Below are positions 44,708 through 56,400 of a stretch of DNA of 64,000 nt, one piece after another. The DNA lies in NCBI GenBank assembly GCA_019828545.1, contig JACVRA010000192.1, positions 475,936 to 539,935 on the forward strand, written 5' to 3'. Position 1 is the first letter of the stretch, and the number at the start of each line of letters is the position of its first letter. Both the position numbers and the translations under genes were made by a program. Source of the stretch: Paracamarosporium sp. OC-R06-R3 (lineage: Eukaryota > Ascomycota > Dothideomycetes > Pleosporales > Didymosphaeriaceae). The notes beneath the pieces are model-generated. The model searched no databases and was not told where the DNA came from. It was given only the letters and a program-made list of their open reading frames with translations.

Positions 44708-46517
44708 ATGTCAACGACAGAGCAGCCTTACGTCAGAAGCAGCAGAGGGGATGAAGGAGGGCCTTATCAGGAGCAAGAACACCTACATGCAGTTGATAAT
44801 CCCTATACGGCATATCCTGAGGACTACACTACTGGAAATCGAAGCCCTGAAGAACCCTTCGACATCAACGAATTTTGCCATGCGCAAGAAGACTGGGAAC
44901 CACATACAAGTATTCCTGGCCCCATGGGCTACGTTGTTCCAGGAGACTGTAGTGGCCCGGAAAGAAGCATATCGCTGCCACCTCAAGAAGACGAGCCATA
45001 TAGATGCAGCGTTGAAAGCTACACTGAAGCATCTAGGTTGGGTTACGGAGATCAGACACGTGCAATCCACGCGCAACTTGAACTCCAGCCTACCGCCCAC
45101 TCCGAGGTCATCAGGAATTCCGTTCATATACGGAGAATACCATATTACACGAGGAATATGGCTCAGCCCATGCAGTCCTCTGGCTCAAAATATGAGCCAT
45201 ACAGAGGACGGTTTGGATCTCCTGCGAGTGCGAGCAAGCATCGCAAAGAGGCAACGCGATTCAGCAGAAAGCCTTATCGACCGCCGGACACCGACCATAC
45301 AATCATCGAGGTTGAGCGCGATCGCCTATATCATGTCGAGCGAATTTATAACGCTATGACCCGTGGGGATGCAGCGAGGGACAATAAAGGTTCCATTGCC
45401 ATGAAAAGATGGGTGCATGGAGCTTATTATAATTCTGGTTTGGTCGAGGCGTACGCACATAAAGTGCTCGATTGTTTGCTACTACAGGCGAAAGAAGGGT
45501 TTCGTGGATGGGTAAGTGCTCTTTTCGTGAAGTTTACTTCAGATAGTCAATGGCTAACTTGGGAACTCTAAGGTCCATAATGATTATGTTGCGGACGACC
45601 GCAAAGGTGAAGACGAGGATCGAGACGCAACCTGCGAAGAACGTCTAGAGAGCATTCTAAGGGCCCTCCAAGAGGAGAAGACCATTTGTGAGGATGTGAT
45701 GAACTCGGCTTGTCAGATTCGCATGTTTGTCAATGCCCCAAAAGCGTACGCAAATCGAAAATACCAGAACCGCGTGGGAAATAGCAAGAGAGGCAGAACG
45801 AAGGACCCTGATGCGGGTGATACACCATCCAAGGTCCGCAAATTGAATCCAAAGCCAGTAGCAAGGGCTCGCCGTACCGGAGCCCACACTCTTGCTACAC
45901 TCGATCCGCACGCGCGAATTGAAAGCCAGCCACCCGAAATATCGTCGCTTCAGCAAGCACAAGTAAAATTTTCGACACCGCCAGCGTTCAAAGGCACCTC
46001 CAACATGATCAGCCTTTCGAAGCTCGGTACTTTGAAAAGCCCGGCACTCATTCACACTCACATTGGCGTCGTGTCGCCTCCACCGGTAGAGCCATCATAT
46101 GCTCCACGCATGTCCACAATGCCGTCGCAGCAGCACACGCCGGGATTGTCGCCTCCCGCACTGTCTCATGACAATCGTTCCGTCCCTACGAGCCCAGACG
46201 ATGTTAAACTCATACATCATCCAAATACCGAGCCTTGGTCTTTGATGCAGCGGTACGGTGGCGCGTGTTATTGGGGTGACGAGCCTTTGTTCGCCGAACC
46301 GTGGAGGTCGCCCGACGAACGTCAAGCTCAAGTATGCACTGGTACGGATGCTAACCTGTTTGCCCAACGTCCAGAATTGGCAGGCATTGTCTTGAATTCG
46401 AGACAACAGATGAACGGAGCAGATGACAGTTTGAATTTCCCAGAACATTGGGATGCCCAACGCGGAGCCCAGCTGTTTCCATACCCAACAACCTCCGATC
46501 CCTACGCCCCGAATTGA
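44708..46517 (+). CDS. Hypothetical protein, 582 residues
   Basis: Two exons, 44708-45511 and 45573-46517, with a 61-nt intron (donor GTAAGT, CTAAC before the acceptor), give one continuous frame. I do not recognise a family. The first 170 residues are hydrophilic and Tyr/Pro/Glu-rich. The middle part, around the intron, looks folded (RLYHVERIYNAMTRGD, MKRWVHGAYYNSGLVEAYAH, then LESILRALQEEKTICEDVMN). The rest is disordered and Pro/Ser-rich with a basic stretch (KVRKLNPKPVARARR) that could be a nuclear signal. No signal peptide or membrane helix. A nuclear role is a guess. Confidence 0.75.
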
Positions 46518-47072
46518 ATGCCATATTCAATGCGTAACATTTTTCCTTTTACATGCACGTCTAGACGGTGTTCAGCGTGCAACCCGTTGGAGGGGTGATG
46601 GCACTCGCATGGCTTTCTATGCCTACATTTGCCTCCTTTGTCTGCATACTTCCAATTGTCTCTTCACTGCATCCCAAGGTGTCTAACCCGTCGCTTCTGA
46701 TTTCGATTTACTCAACGATCTGCTTTTGGTTCCGAGATACCCCTGTGAGATACCCATGTGCATTGTTTACCATCACGGCAGTGTGGCAGCACTGCTCGAG
46801 GACACGCTTTGTTGAAAGCAATATGTAATGACTTTTTCATATCACAGTTATGCTTTCGTTTCGATTGGCGTTTTGCTACACAAAGGCTTTGTGGCCCTGG
46901 AGCGGGATCATCTGCTTTTGGAAGGCACTCCATGACTGCTTCGACATGTGCAGCTGTATTATTTGTAGCAATGTCTCCGTCAACTTGGTTCATATATATT
47001 GCTTTGTGTATCAAGCAATCAACCTCTGGTAGTTTACGCATCCTCATTTGACACTCCGTGTCATCTATGCAG
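46518..47072. other. Intergenic, may hold the 5' exon of the next gene
   Basis: Follows the 582-residue gene. A start exon for the split gene at 47073 should lie here. One option is a donor GTAGTT at about 47029 joined to the acceptor at 47072 (44 nt), but the upstream reading is not convincing. Confidence 0.3.
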
Positions 47073-47640
47073 GCAAGTTGATTCCGAAGTGGATTTTAAA
47101 TCACGTACCTGGATATCGGGACTATCTTATATCGGCCAAGCGTTCGTCCTCAAAACGACCTTCGTTGCTCCCATTAAATTGCACCAGGATTGAAGTCTTG
47201 GAGAGCCCTCCACCGAGGAAGCACATGCTTAAGAGAACCATGTCCGGTCGCCAGAGTTTCCCCATTAGGTACCCAAATGTACTCTTTATCGAGACACATT
47301 AGCCCAACGATAGCCCACCTATCCTGACGGTTCTCCAAAATGAAGTCGTAGTCTACGACAAACGATATGAAGATAAGACGTACGAATTACGTCAAGCTCT
47401 CGATAGTTTCATTCCACCATTAACGTCGTTATTAGCTGAAGAATCCACTCCACAGTATACTAATTCAACGTCCAAACTAGGAAGCCCCCGCAATAACAGA
47501 AGACTCGTGAGTATATACTCGACCGAACTTCTAGAGATGGACGTTACCACCAGACCGGCCTGTTTCAGGAAAAGTTTTTAATCTACTCTCATCGGGAATC
47601 ACGCTTACACGAGGTGGATGTTTGGGATCTTGCAGCGTGA
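47073..47640 (+). CDS. Split hypothetical gene, 5' end not resolved
   Basis: Three short exons stay in one frame through two GT-AG introns: 47073-47268, 47314-47506 and 47569-47640 (introns of 45 and 62 nt; TGA at 47638-47640). The product reads LIPKWILNHVPGYRDYL early, then PPILTVLQNEVVVYDKRYED and LRQALDSFIPPLTSLL in the middle exon, and EKFLIYSHRESRLHEVDVWD at the end. None of these exons is a long ORF alone, so the gene is easily missed. The family is unknown. The exon at 47073 opens at a likely acceptor (TATGCAG), so the start codon lies further left; the first in-frame ATG inside it is at 47225. It could also be a decaying gene, as the first intron is very short. Confidence 0.45.
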
Positions 47641-48848
47641 ATAGTAAGAGCGTCGTAATGGGGCAGAGATTGCTTCTCGAATATAAAACTGCTCACAACG
47701 TTGATGAATAATGCAATATTCGACTCACCAGTAGATATAGAAGCTCTAATACAGCGTATTTGACCCGAAATCTGGTTAATGAAGCTCTGTATACACCCCC
47801 CAATGCGGAACGGCGTTTCTGGAGGGGTTAAATCTTAGGGGAAATGGGTTACGAAGCTATATGTATTGTGAACAGGATAGGTCGTAACATGGTTTTGAGC
47901 AGTAGGGTTAAAGGACGACAAGAAGATAAGAAAGTGAAAGAAACCATGTTCTTCAGAAGAGGCTGAGTCGAATGTGAATGATTCCGATTGTCTCATGGTC
48001 AAAGGGTTGTTGCATTCCGTGACAAGGCTTGTAGAGGGTTTCGTCTCAGTTCTAGCTGGACGTGTATATCCTGGGTTAGAATGTGGTCGGATTTTCTCCC
48101 TAGGGGCATGAGTTTCCAAGGACAGTACCATATTACGTTGGTTTATCATTGTACATTGTTTGCGGTCCTTGTTATTACGCGTGGACGGACATTGTTGATA
48201 TAAACCATGGGCTTGAAAGCAAATGCTGACAGGAAATCTGTAACTTTTTGCACTGTGTACTTGTGATGGTCTGCAGTGGACCATATTTGTCCAATTCAGT
48301 TTTGGTACCATGATCTGTTGACGTCTTTGAGCACTTTGCTGAGACAAAGCATCGTGCAAAATATCTTCGGTCATCGTTCGACCACCGTACGTCTTGAATT
48401 TACTTTGCGCATCCATTGCTTTCCTTAGTAGCTTCATACAACTCCTTCGATATATTTATACCCTCATTTTCCCATTATCAACGGAACACGGCGAGCCAAG
48501 TATTATCATGGGGATGCGTTGTTGGAGAATTCAAATGGGTCAAGGCAGATATCTTGAAGCCGATCGTCGCTTCATCATTCACCTCTCTCTTCAAGTGCGC
48601 TTTTTTCACGTCTGCAACGCGCTCGGGGTGAAGAACGCGACGCGTTAAAGACAAACGCGTGTTGCAAACGGCGAAGCACCTCGTGCCACCTGTTTTTCCA
48701 TATACCTCTTCACGTTCCACCTTCGTTACTGATTAATTCCCTGCCAGTTTTCCTCGCTCTCCACTCCAGTTTCACCGCTCCCACATCGAAGCTACTCGTT
48801 ACTGAACGTTTTTTCAGCCTTCTAACTTTTCTTGTAGACTACTTCACG
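47641..48848. other. Intergenic, about 1.2 kb
   Basis: Contains a minus-strand ORF of 200 codons (47835-48437) with an ATG but no recognisable motif or coding bias; an ORF of this length can occur by chance in a window of this size. The right end is the promoter and leader of the gene at 48849, with CT-rich stretches near 48730-48830. Confidence 0.35.
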
Positions 48849-50241
48849 ATGTCCAGCCGTATGGCCGCTGCATTCAATCACGAGAACGCCGTGAAATCCG
48901 TTCGTCATGCTGTTGAAGGCGCTGATTCACCCTACGTTCGGCTGTACGCTGCGGTCTTGCATGACCTTGACAGTCCCTTTGCTCAGTTCTTGAAGAAGCT
49001 TCACGGTGTGTCTGGCACTGTGAAAATCGGGCATGCTTCGGGAATCGGCAGCTATTCCGTCATTGCGGAGACAGGTGAGTGGAACCTCACTCCCTTATTG
49101 CAATAGTGGTGGACTGACATATGCTGAATAGAAGCAACCGAGGCTCTCCAGATGCTGGCTCACGATTCTCAACATCCCCGCTTCAAGGACAGTTGGGCTC
49201 GTGCGCTTGTTTACCGTCATCGTCCACTCGAGGAGGCTACAGAAACTAATCGGGCAGATCATACCGTCCGAGAGATTATTCAGCAAGCAGAAGAATGTGT
49301 GGATAACCTTTACGAAGCTATGTGCAACGTAGCCAATGTTAACAACAAGCCTACAAGCGTCGAACTCAATATGTTCAAATCACCATCCCTGGACAAGAAG
49401 GCTGTCGAGGCTGCCTGTCGATCGATATTGGTAAGAACTGCTACGCCGCACGTGCGTTTATGTGACTGACTGGGAACAGATCGCACTCGTTCACCGTTGT
49501 GTTATCGGATTCTGCGGTCTCAGAACTAGTGCTTATGCTTCCCGTGAAGATAAGAAGTTGACCTGCAAAGAACGATTGTTCGCCATCATCAATGCGCTCA
49601 AGGTGGGCACTTTCCTCTCATAATCACCTTCACAAAATACTGACCATTCGAAAGCACGACAAGAGAATCTGTAAAGATGTGATGACTGAGGATTCCAAGA
49701 TCAGTTTTCTCGTGCATGCTCCGCTCGCAGTGTCCAAGGCAAGCCTAATCGCGTCTCATAGTCCACTTACTGGTCTGCTCACATATTACAGTGCAAGAAG
49801 AACCAAGAGAAAGGCAACGACGTGAAGCGATTTCTGCTTGCCGAAGCTGCTGCTGCCCGTCGCAAAGCCCACGACTCTTCCGCTTCACCCGAGAAGCCGC
49901 ATGCTACTACTCCAGTCTTGCTGAATTCTATTCCTGCATCTCCGACTCCGACTTATACGGCGCGTACGTCCTCATTCGCACAGGGTCCAAGCGTGTTTTC
50001 TTCCTCGGGATTCGCCACGCTGAATGAGCAGCACGTCTCACAGAAGCGTAGCCGTGCCAAGCTGGGGAACTGCGAGGTCAAGGCGACCAAGCGCGCTCGT
50101 ATAGAGACAGGGAGGGACGACGTCGACGGTACAAAGGCGGTCGAGCACATCCAGCCAACCGGTATCAAGGTGGATGATGATGACGATGATGTTGTCTATG
50201 TGGGATCTCAGAATATAAGGTCGTACGAGGGACGCGATTAG
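48849..50241 (+). CDS. Hypothetical protein, 393 residues, five exons
   Basis: Exons 48849-49074, 49132-49430, 49480-49602, 49655-49738 and 49792-50241 form one frame. Introns are 57, 49, 52 and 53 nt; the last has a GC donor (AAG|GCAAGC) and an AG acceptor. Residues 1-250 look like a folded helical domain (AVKSVRHAVEGADSPYVRLY, IIQQAEECVDNLYEAMCNVA, LTCKERLFAIINALK). The C-terminal 150 residues are disordered and basic with a nuclear-type cluster (KRARIETGR). They end in an acidic run followed by VVYV, which resembles a SUMO-interacting motif. I do not recognise the family; nuclear function is an inference from these features. Confidence 0.75.
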
Positions 50242-51530
50242 GAGATGTAGGGTTAGAAGATCCGCCGCACGATGCGCCCTTGGTCTCTAGAAGAAGACGG
50301 AGATGTTATATTAAGTGGGAGTGGCTGGATTGGAAATGAGTTTCGGGCTATCGTTGCCCAGAATTGATTGGTGGTCTATATGTTGTCAAGCGATCGGATA
50401 GACAAAAGACCATGACGGGCTATTATGTTGATACTCGGTGGATTTCACCCGTTGTAACGATTCTGTTTTCAGTATCGTCTATAGGAAAACTTCAATGGAA
50501 GACACAGAGTAGTATGAATCTTACAAGCTTCGGATACAGAACTTGAAACTAGATGTCACTCTTATGGTTCTTTCAACACCTCCCTATAATCTCCCAATGC
50601 CGCTCTTCGATCGATTCCATTTGCTTTATCCCTAATGGACCTGGTGCAGTCGTCACGTACGCGCATGGAAGGTATTATGTTACTCTAAAAAGGAATGCCC
50701 CTTCAGCTACCACGCTCAAGTATTGATCGCCTTATCGTAGCGTTTATGTAATGGTTATACTCTTTCTTCATGTTCCCAAAGTAATATGGAAGAGGACTGG
50801 AGCTCCCTGAATTGTGTCAACGCTTCAAAATATAAACGTAAACTGTGTTACATCAACACACACCAAGTGTACATAATTTACATCTACGAGTCTTTGTCTA
50901 ACAGCTGTAATATCTGTTTAGCTATTACAGGGCTTGGTTTCGATCAAAACAGTATACAGAATATCACCGTGTAACGAAGTATTTCTACGTTACCGTATTT
51001 CAACATTGACGGCATGTTGTGTTACTATAGCTAGTGCAAAACATAGGAAACAGACATCCATGATAAGCCGTTGTATCCTACTCAATGGGAAGGCTTCTGC
51101 CGATGCAGAGACGTTCAGCTGTGTCATCGAGCCAGGACATACATCCAGTATGTGGGTGAATTTGCAGGAAGGTTGCAGGAAGAAAACGACCAATTTTCAT
51201 GAAAAAGATAACATAAGCTTTAAAGAAGAATTGTGTTGAAGAAATAGTATGCTTCAATGAGTACCTGTGGGCAAACTGCTAATAAATTTCTCCGAACTAT
51301 CGCCGACTCCATTTCAGCAACACCCCTCCTTGCCCCACTCATCGGCCGTAAACTCTGCGGCCCCACCGCATGATTCTGACTGGAACCATGAATCCCGCGG
51401 ACACTATCATCGTTGGCTGTGCATTCTCGCGCGTCGCCAGAGCAATGATTACAGCCTATATATTTTCATGGAATGAGAATTTGCTCATCAGTCATCATAA
51501 CTCGTTTGATGGTCTTCCCAATAAACAATA
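50242..51530. other. Intergenic, about 1.3 kb, before the tRNA gene
   Basis: AT-rich with only short ORFs (up to about 100 codons). No repeat or RNA other than the tRNA at its right edge. Confidence 0.4.
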
Positions 51531-51618
51531 GGTTGTGTAGTGTAGTGGTGATCACTCCGGATTTTGAAGCCTAAGCGCGTCGCCTTCCGGCAACCCCGGT
51601 TCGAGCCCGGGCACGACC
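51531..51618 (+). tRNA. tRNA-Gln (anticodon UUG) with 17-nt intron
   Basis: The cloverleaf is complete. The acceptor arms GGTTGTG and CACGACC pair with one G-U. The D arm is GTGTAGTGGTGATCAC, the anticodon stem CCGGA/TCCGG, and the T arm CCCGG-TTCGAGC-CCGGG. The anticodon TTG is at 51564-51566. A 17-nt intron (51568-51584) lies one base 3' of the anticodon, the standard position for nuclear tRNA introns. The T loop contains the B box GGTTCGAGCCC. Confidence 0.95.
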
Positions 51619-51622
51619 TTGC

Positions 51623-51635
51623 TTTTTGATTTTTT
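51623..51635 (+). terminator. RNA polymerase III terminator of tRNA-Gln
   Basis: A run of five T (51623-51627) starts 5 bases after the tRNA, followed by a run of six T (51630-51635) as backup. Confidence 0.8.
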
Positions 51636-51912
51636 GATGTTTTATCAGAGTGATCATAACACATAACTTTCGTGTGGGGATAGACAAACGGCGCCAAAGA
51701 TTGCGACACATTCACCCGTGAAGCGGATGTGTCTTGAAAATATGTCTACCGTCGATCTGTTTGTGTGGTTTTGGGACGCAGAGTTATTTTACAGCACATC
51801 AGAAGTTGGTAGGATGGTACACGATATATGCCAATCGACTGAACTGAGACCATAGTGATGCTACGCAACCCTCTACTGGAGATTTTTATTTGAACAAAGG
51901 CAAAGATGTCTT

Positions 51913-53350
51913 CTACAGACCTGTCTTCTGTTGTGCCTGTTTGACTGCTAACCACATACCTGATGCAGCTAATAGACCCATGAACGCGACGGCGATTAGC
52001 ACCACTGCGAAAGGGGTAATGGGCGGACGCGGCTTCTTCGCCATGTCCAATATTTCCGTCTCTAGAGTCTCAGCCATTTTCTCTTTCGAAAACAACAATT
52101 CCACTCTCTTCTTTCCCTGCTTGCCCATCTCCTTTAGCCTCTGCTCACCCTTACCATCCTCAAGTGCGGTGTGCATGACATTTGTCCAGTCGTGCACCTT
52201 TGTGACGTCCCGCAGCCAGCCCGTCTCTCCGTCCACCACCGTCTCAGTTGGACCACCCTCGTTTGCGGCAAGTACCGGAGTGCCTGCGAGCATGGCCTCG
52301 AGAGGGACAATGCCGAAATGCTCGTGCAACGGGGTATATACCAACAGGCGCGATGTGGCCAACAAGGTCGTTTTGAAAGCCGTCGGCACGGAGTGGAGGA
52401 AGAGGATGGCAATGTCGTGGGGAACACGCTGGGCGGTGATGACCGTCTTGGCGGTCGCATGTGTGAGTTTGAGAGAGTCGGCGAGCTCACAGAGCTCCGT
52501 GTAGGTGGCTACATTCTCGGCCACCCGTGGGTCGTATCCGCCTGCAACGACCAGCCTTGCACTCTCGCGTTCCTGTGCGGTCAAGCCTGCAAATGCCTTG
52601 ATGGCGAGGGCAACATCCTTCTTCTTCTCGAAGCGGTTGATGCTCAGCAGAACCTTCTTGTCCGGCCACAGCGGTGCCACGTCGTCCAAGTTTGCAGGCC
52701 GGGTGTCGACGCAAGGATAGACGACGCCGGGGTTTCGGCGGCCGAGGCTCGGAAAGGCAGCTGCAAAGACGCCCCTTGTGAAGTTGCTGTTGACGACGAT
52801 GGTGTCGCTGCAGCCGGTGCTCCAGCTCTCGAGCCAGTCGAAGGGGCGGCGATACAGGGCCTTGAGCAAGCCGCCCTTCTTGACGAGCAGCTTGTCCGGG
52901 AAGTGGCAGTAGAAGAGGACGCGGACGGCGGGCTGCAGGATGCGGAGCAGAGGGATGCCGGCGCTGAGCTGGTCGACGAAGAAGGACGTGGGGCGCAGCT
53001 GCTGCAGCTCGGCGGAGAAGAGGGCGACGTGCACGAGCAGGTGCAGCTGGCGGAGGATGGCGCACAGGATGGCGAAGCGGCCGAGGATCGAGGGCGGCAC
53101 CAGCGAGTTCCCGCGCACTCGGACGTCGAGGGTCCCTTGGGCGCAGGTCAAGTCTCAGCTACCTCGACAAAGGGCCGCCAGGCTTACCGTCGCGCGCTTC
53201 GTCGAAGCAGTGGGCCGGGTCGCAGTGCGACGTGTAGATGGTGACGCGGTGCCCGCGCTCCTGCAGCCCCACGGCGGCGTCGACGACGAGCCGCTCGGCG
53301 CCGCCGATGCCCAGGTCGGGGTGGAAGAAGACGACGTGCTGCTGCGGCAT
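51913..53350 (-). CDS. alg2: Alpha-1,3/1,6-mannosyltransferase Alg2
   Basis: Alg2 adds the second and third mannoses to the dolichol-linked N-glycan precursor on the cytosolic face of the ER. Exons 53188-53350 and 51913-53135, with a 52-nt intron, encode 461 residues. The N-terminal [19 protein letters not shown] is the GT4 donor-side glycine motif of the family. Further on are [13 protein letters not shown] and NSNFTRGVF, and the C-terminal lobe has the E-x7-E motif [12 protein letters not shown] (near residue 325) followed by [14 protein letters not shown] hydrophobic segment near the end ([20 protein letters not shown]) should anchor it in the ER. It is divergent from vps15. Confidence 0.95.
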
Positions 53351-53499
53351 CTCTGGCGTCGGCGTGGTGGTGCGGTGCGGTGCGCGTGCAAAAGGCAGCA
53401 GGCCCCGCTAGCCGCTCCCGGCGACGTGACCTCGTCCTCCACCGACATGGCCGCTGCAACCACGCCCGTCCTCTGCAACCGTTGAGATGCGCCGCAGCC
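53351..53499. promoter_or_regulatory. Bidirectional promoter, alg2/vps15
   Basis: The start codons of the divergent alg2 and vps15 genes are 149 bp apart. The interval is GC-rich with no TATA box, and the plus-strand frame of vps15 stays open through it, but the only ATG matching the family start is at 53500. Confidence 0.6.
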
Positions 53500-56400
53500 A
53501 TGGGCCAAGGCTTCTCCCTCACCACGCTGTCGGCTGGCTCCGCCAACATCGACGTGCCAGAGCTGGCCGACCTGCGCTATGAGAAGTCTCTCGGCGCCGC
53601 CCGCTTCATGAAGTCGGTGAGAGCCAGGCACAAGGACGGCTTGGTCGTCGCCCGCGTCGTCATGAAGCCCTTTGCACAGCTGGATCTCGACCACTACGTC
53701 AGACGCCTTGCCGCAGAGCGGAAGCTGCTCGCCGACGTGCCCAATGCTCTGGGCTATCACCGCATCCTGGAGACGGCCGTTGGAGGCTACCTTGTGCGCC
53801 AGTACATCCACAGCTCCCTGTACGACCGCCTGAGCACCCGTCCCTTCTTGGAAGACATCGAGAAGAAGTGGCTGTCCTTTCAGCTGCTCTGTGCTGTCCG
53901 CGACTGCCATGCGCGGGGCATCTACCACGGCGATATCAAGACCGAGAACATCCTGGTCACTTCGTGGAATTGGTTGTACCTCACCGACTTTTCCGCTTCG
54001 TACAAGCCACCTTACCTACCCGAAGACAATCCTGCCGACTTTTCCTTTTACTTTGACATGTCCGGGCGACGTACCTGCTACCTCGCCCCTGAGCGGTTCC
54101 TCGGCCCTGGAGCTCAGCCCGAAGGCGAAGGCACCGTCACATGGGCCATGGACATCTTCTCCGTGGGCTGTGTCATTGCTGAGCTGTTTTTGGAGTCTCC
54201 CATCTTCAACCTCAGCCAGCTCTACAAGTACCGGACAGGAGAATACGACCCCACGCAGCTACATCTGAGTAAAATCAAGGACAAGGAAGTGCGCGAACTC
54301 ATCACGCACATGATACAGATGGACCCAAGTTCGCGCATGTCTGCCGAGGATTACCTGGAGCACTGGCAAGGCAAGGTCTTCCCACACTACTTCTATGGCT
54401 TTCTTCAGCAGTACATGCATTCCATCACAGATCCCACCTCGGGACGCAAACCTGTGACTACCGCGATTGAGCATCTGGGCGAGCCCGATGACCGGATAGA
54501 GCAGATTTACAACGACTTTGACAAAATTTCGCATCTTCTTTCGAGCAACGGAGGCAACGTCCCGGAGAAACCCAATCACTCGCCACCCAAGCCCAACGCG
54601 AGACTATTCCCTCTTTGCATCGACATACCGAATTATCAGCATCAGGCGTCTCCTACCCCTAGCCTCGCTGTCGACGATGGCAATCTCGTATTCCTCACTA
54701 TCGTCGTATCGTCTTTACGTGGCACTGCCCGAGCGTCGGCTCGGTTACGGGGTCTTGAACTGCTTTTAGCCTTCGCTGAGAGACTTACAGACGAAGCGAA
54801 GTTGGATCGCGTCGTGCCATATGTGGCACTATTACTAACCGATAAGTGCGTGCAAGTGAAGGTTGCGGCTTTGCGTACAATGACGCAGATCCTAGACATG
54901 GTACGTGTTGTATCGCCGGTGAACGCATACGTCTTCCCAGAGTACGTCTTGCCGCGTTTGGAGCGATATCTTCCCGACTCCTCTGCTACAGTCAGTCCAC
55001 TAGTTCGAATGCACTACGCGTGGTGCATTGGAACCTTGGCAACTACCGCGGCACGGTATCTGGATGTCATTCAAACCCTTCGTGCCGAGGGCACACTGCC
55101 GGCAGCGGTACCAGAAGCTGAAGAGGAACTTACATCTTCTATTCATCGAAACCAGTTCGATTTAGACCGGCAAAATCTACTAGAAGCCTTTGAGAAGCAC
55201 ACAAAGTCCCTGCTCATAGACTCCAACTCATCCGTTCGCCGGGCCATGCTTCGGTCTGTGGGTGAACTCTGTGTTTTCTTCGGAAGCCCAAGGGCCAACG
55301 ATGTCGTATTAAGCCACTTGAACACTTACCTGAATGATCCAGATTGGATGCTTAAGTGTGCATTCTTCGAAGCCATTGTGGGTGTTGCTGTATTCGTAGG
55401 CAGTGCTAGCTTAGAAGGCTATATTCTTCCATTGATGGTGCAGGCTCTTACGGACCCAGAGGAGTACGTGGTAGAGAAAGTCATTCGAGCCCTCTCCGCG
55501 ATAGCCGAACAGGGCCTGTTCCAACGTTCAAAAGCTTGGGAATTAGTCGACATTGTAGCTCGCCTGACCATGCACCCCAACATTTGGATTCGAGAAGCAG
55601 CTACACAATTCATATCAGCGGCGGCAAAATGCCTCTCGATTGCCGACAATCATAGCATCTTGATCAACCTGATAAGACCCTACCTCAAAATCATTCCGTC
55701 GGAGTTCACTGAATTGCGCCTGCTCGACTCGCTGAAGAAGCCTTTGTCAAGACTTATCATGGATATGGCTTCCAACTGGGTAACGCAAGCACAGAAAGGC
55801 CTATTTTGGGCACCAGCGAAACAACAACAAACGTTTTCGTTCGGCTCACCGGATGACACTCTGCCAACAATTTCCGGAAGGGAACTAGATCCGAAGGTGC
55901 TGCAGCGGATGCAGAAGACAGACGAAGACGATCAGTGGATACGAAAACTGAGGAATGCAGGCCTAGCTCCTGACGATGATTTCAAGCTGGTTGCACTGCG
56001 GGAATTTGTATGGAGGGTAACGCGCCGCCGACGATCAGATGGTTTGACGTCCAACCCAACCAAGTTCAACAGCATGGTTTCCCTAAAGGACTTGGATATC
56101 AGACCGCGTACAGTTCTGTTCGAGAATGCACAGCAGACCGTGGAGGAAGCGCACCGCCTGTCTAATCAAAATGATGGTTACCAGCCCAAAACCATCAGGG
56201 ACGCTTTACTGGACGCTTCCAGAACTGATACCGAGACGCATGATGTTCGAAAGCTCGCGCAAAGCAACAGCCATACTGACAAATCGATACGAGAAGGACA
56301 GCGGCCACGGCGCATCTCTATCCCTACACGGCCAAAGATGGCTTCGTCTCCGAGCGACTTGCGGTCGGGTATAGATTCACCAGCTTCTGACACTACAGAT

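Noticed and set aside
47835..48437. Minus-strand ORF of 200 codons with an ATG
   Set aside because: No motif, no codon bias and no flanking splice signals; ORFs of this length are expected by chance about once in a window this size.
52171..53244. Plus-strand ORF of 357 codons antisense to alg2
   Set aside because: The minus strand encodes all Alg2 motifs; the antisense frame is open because of codon bias.
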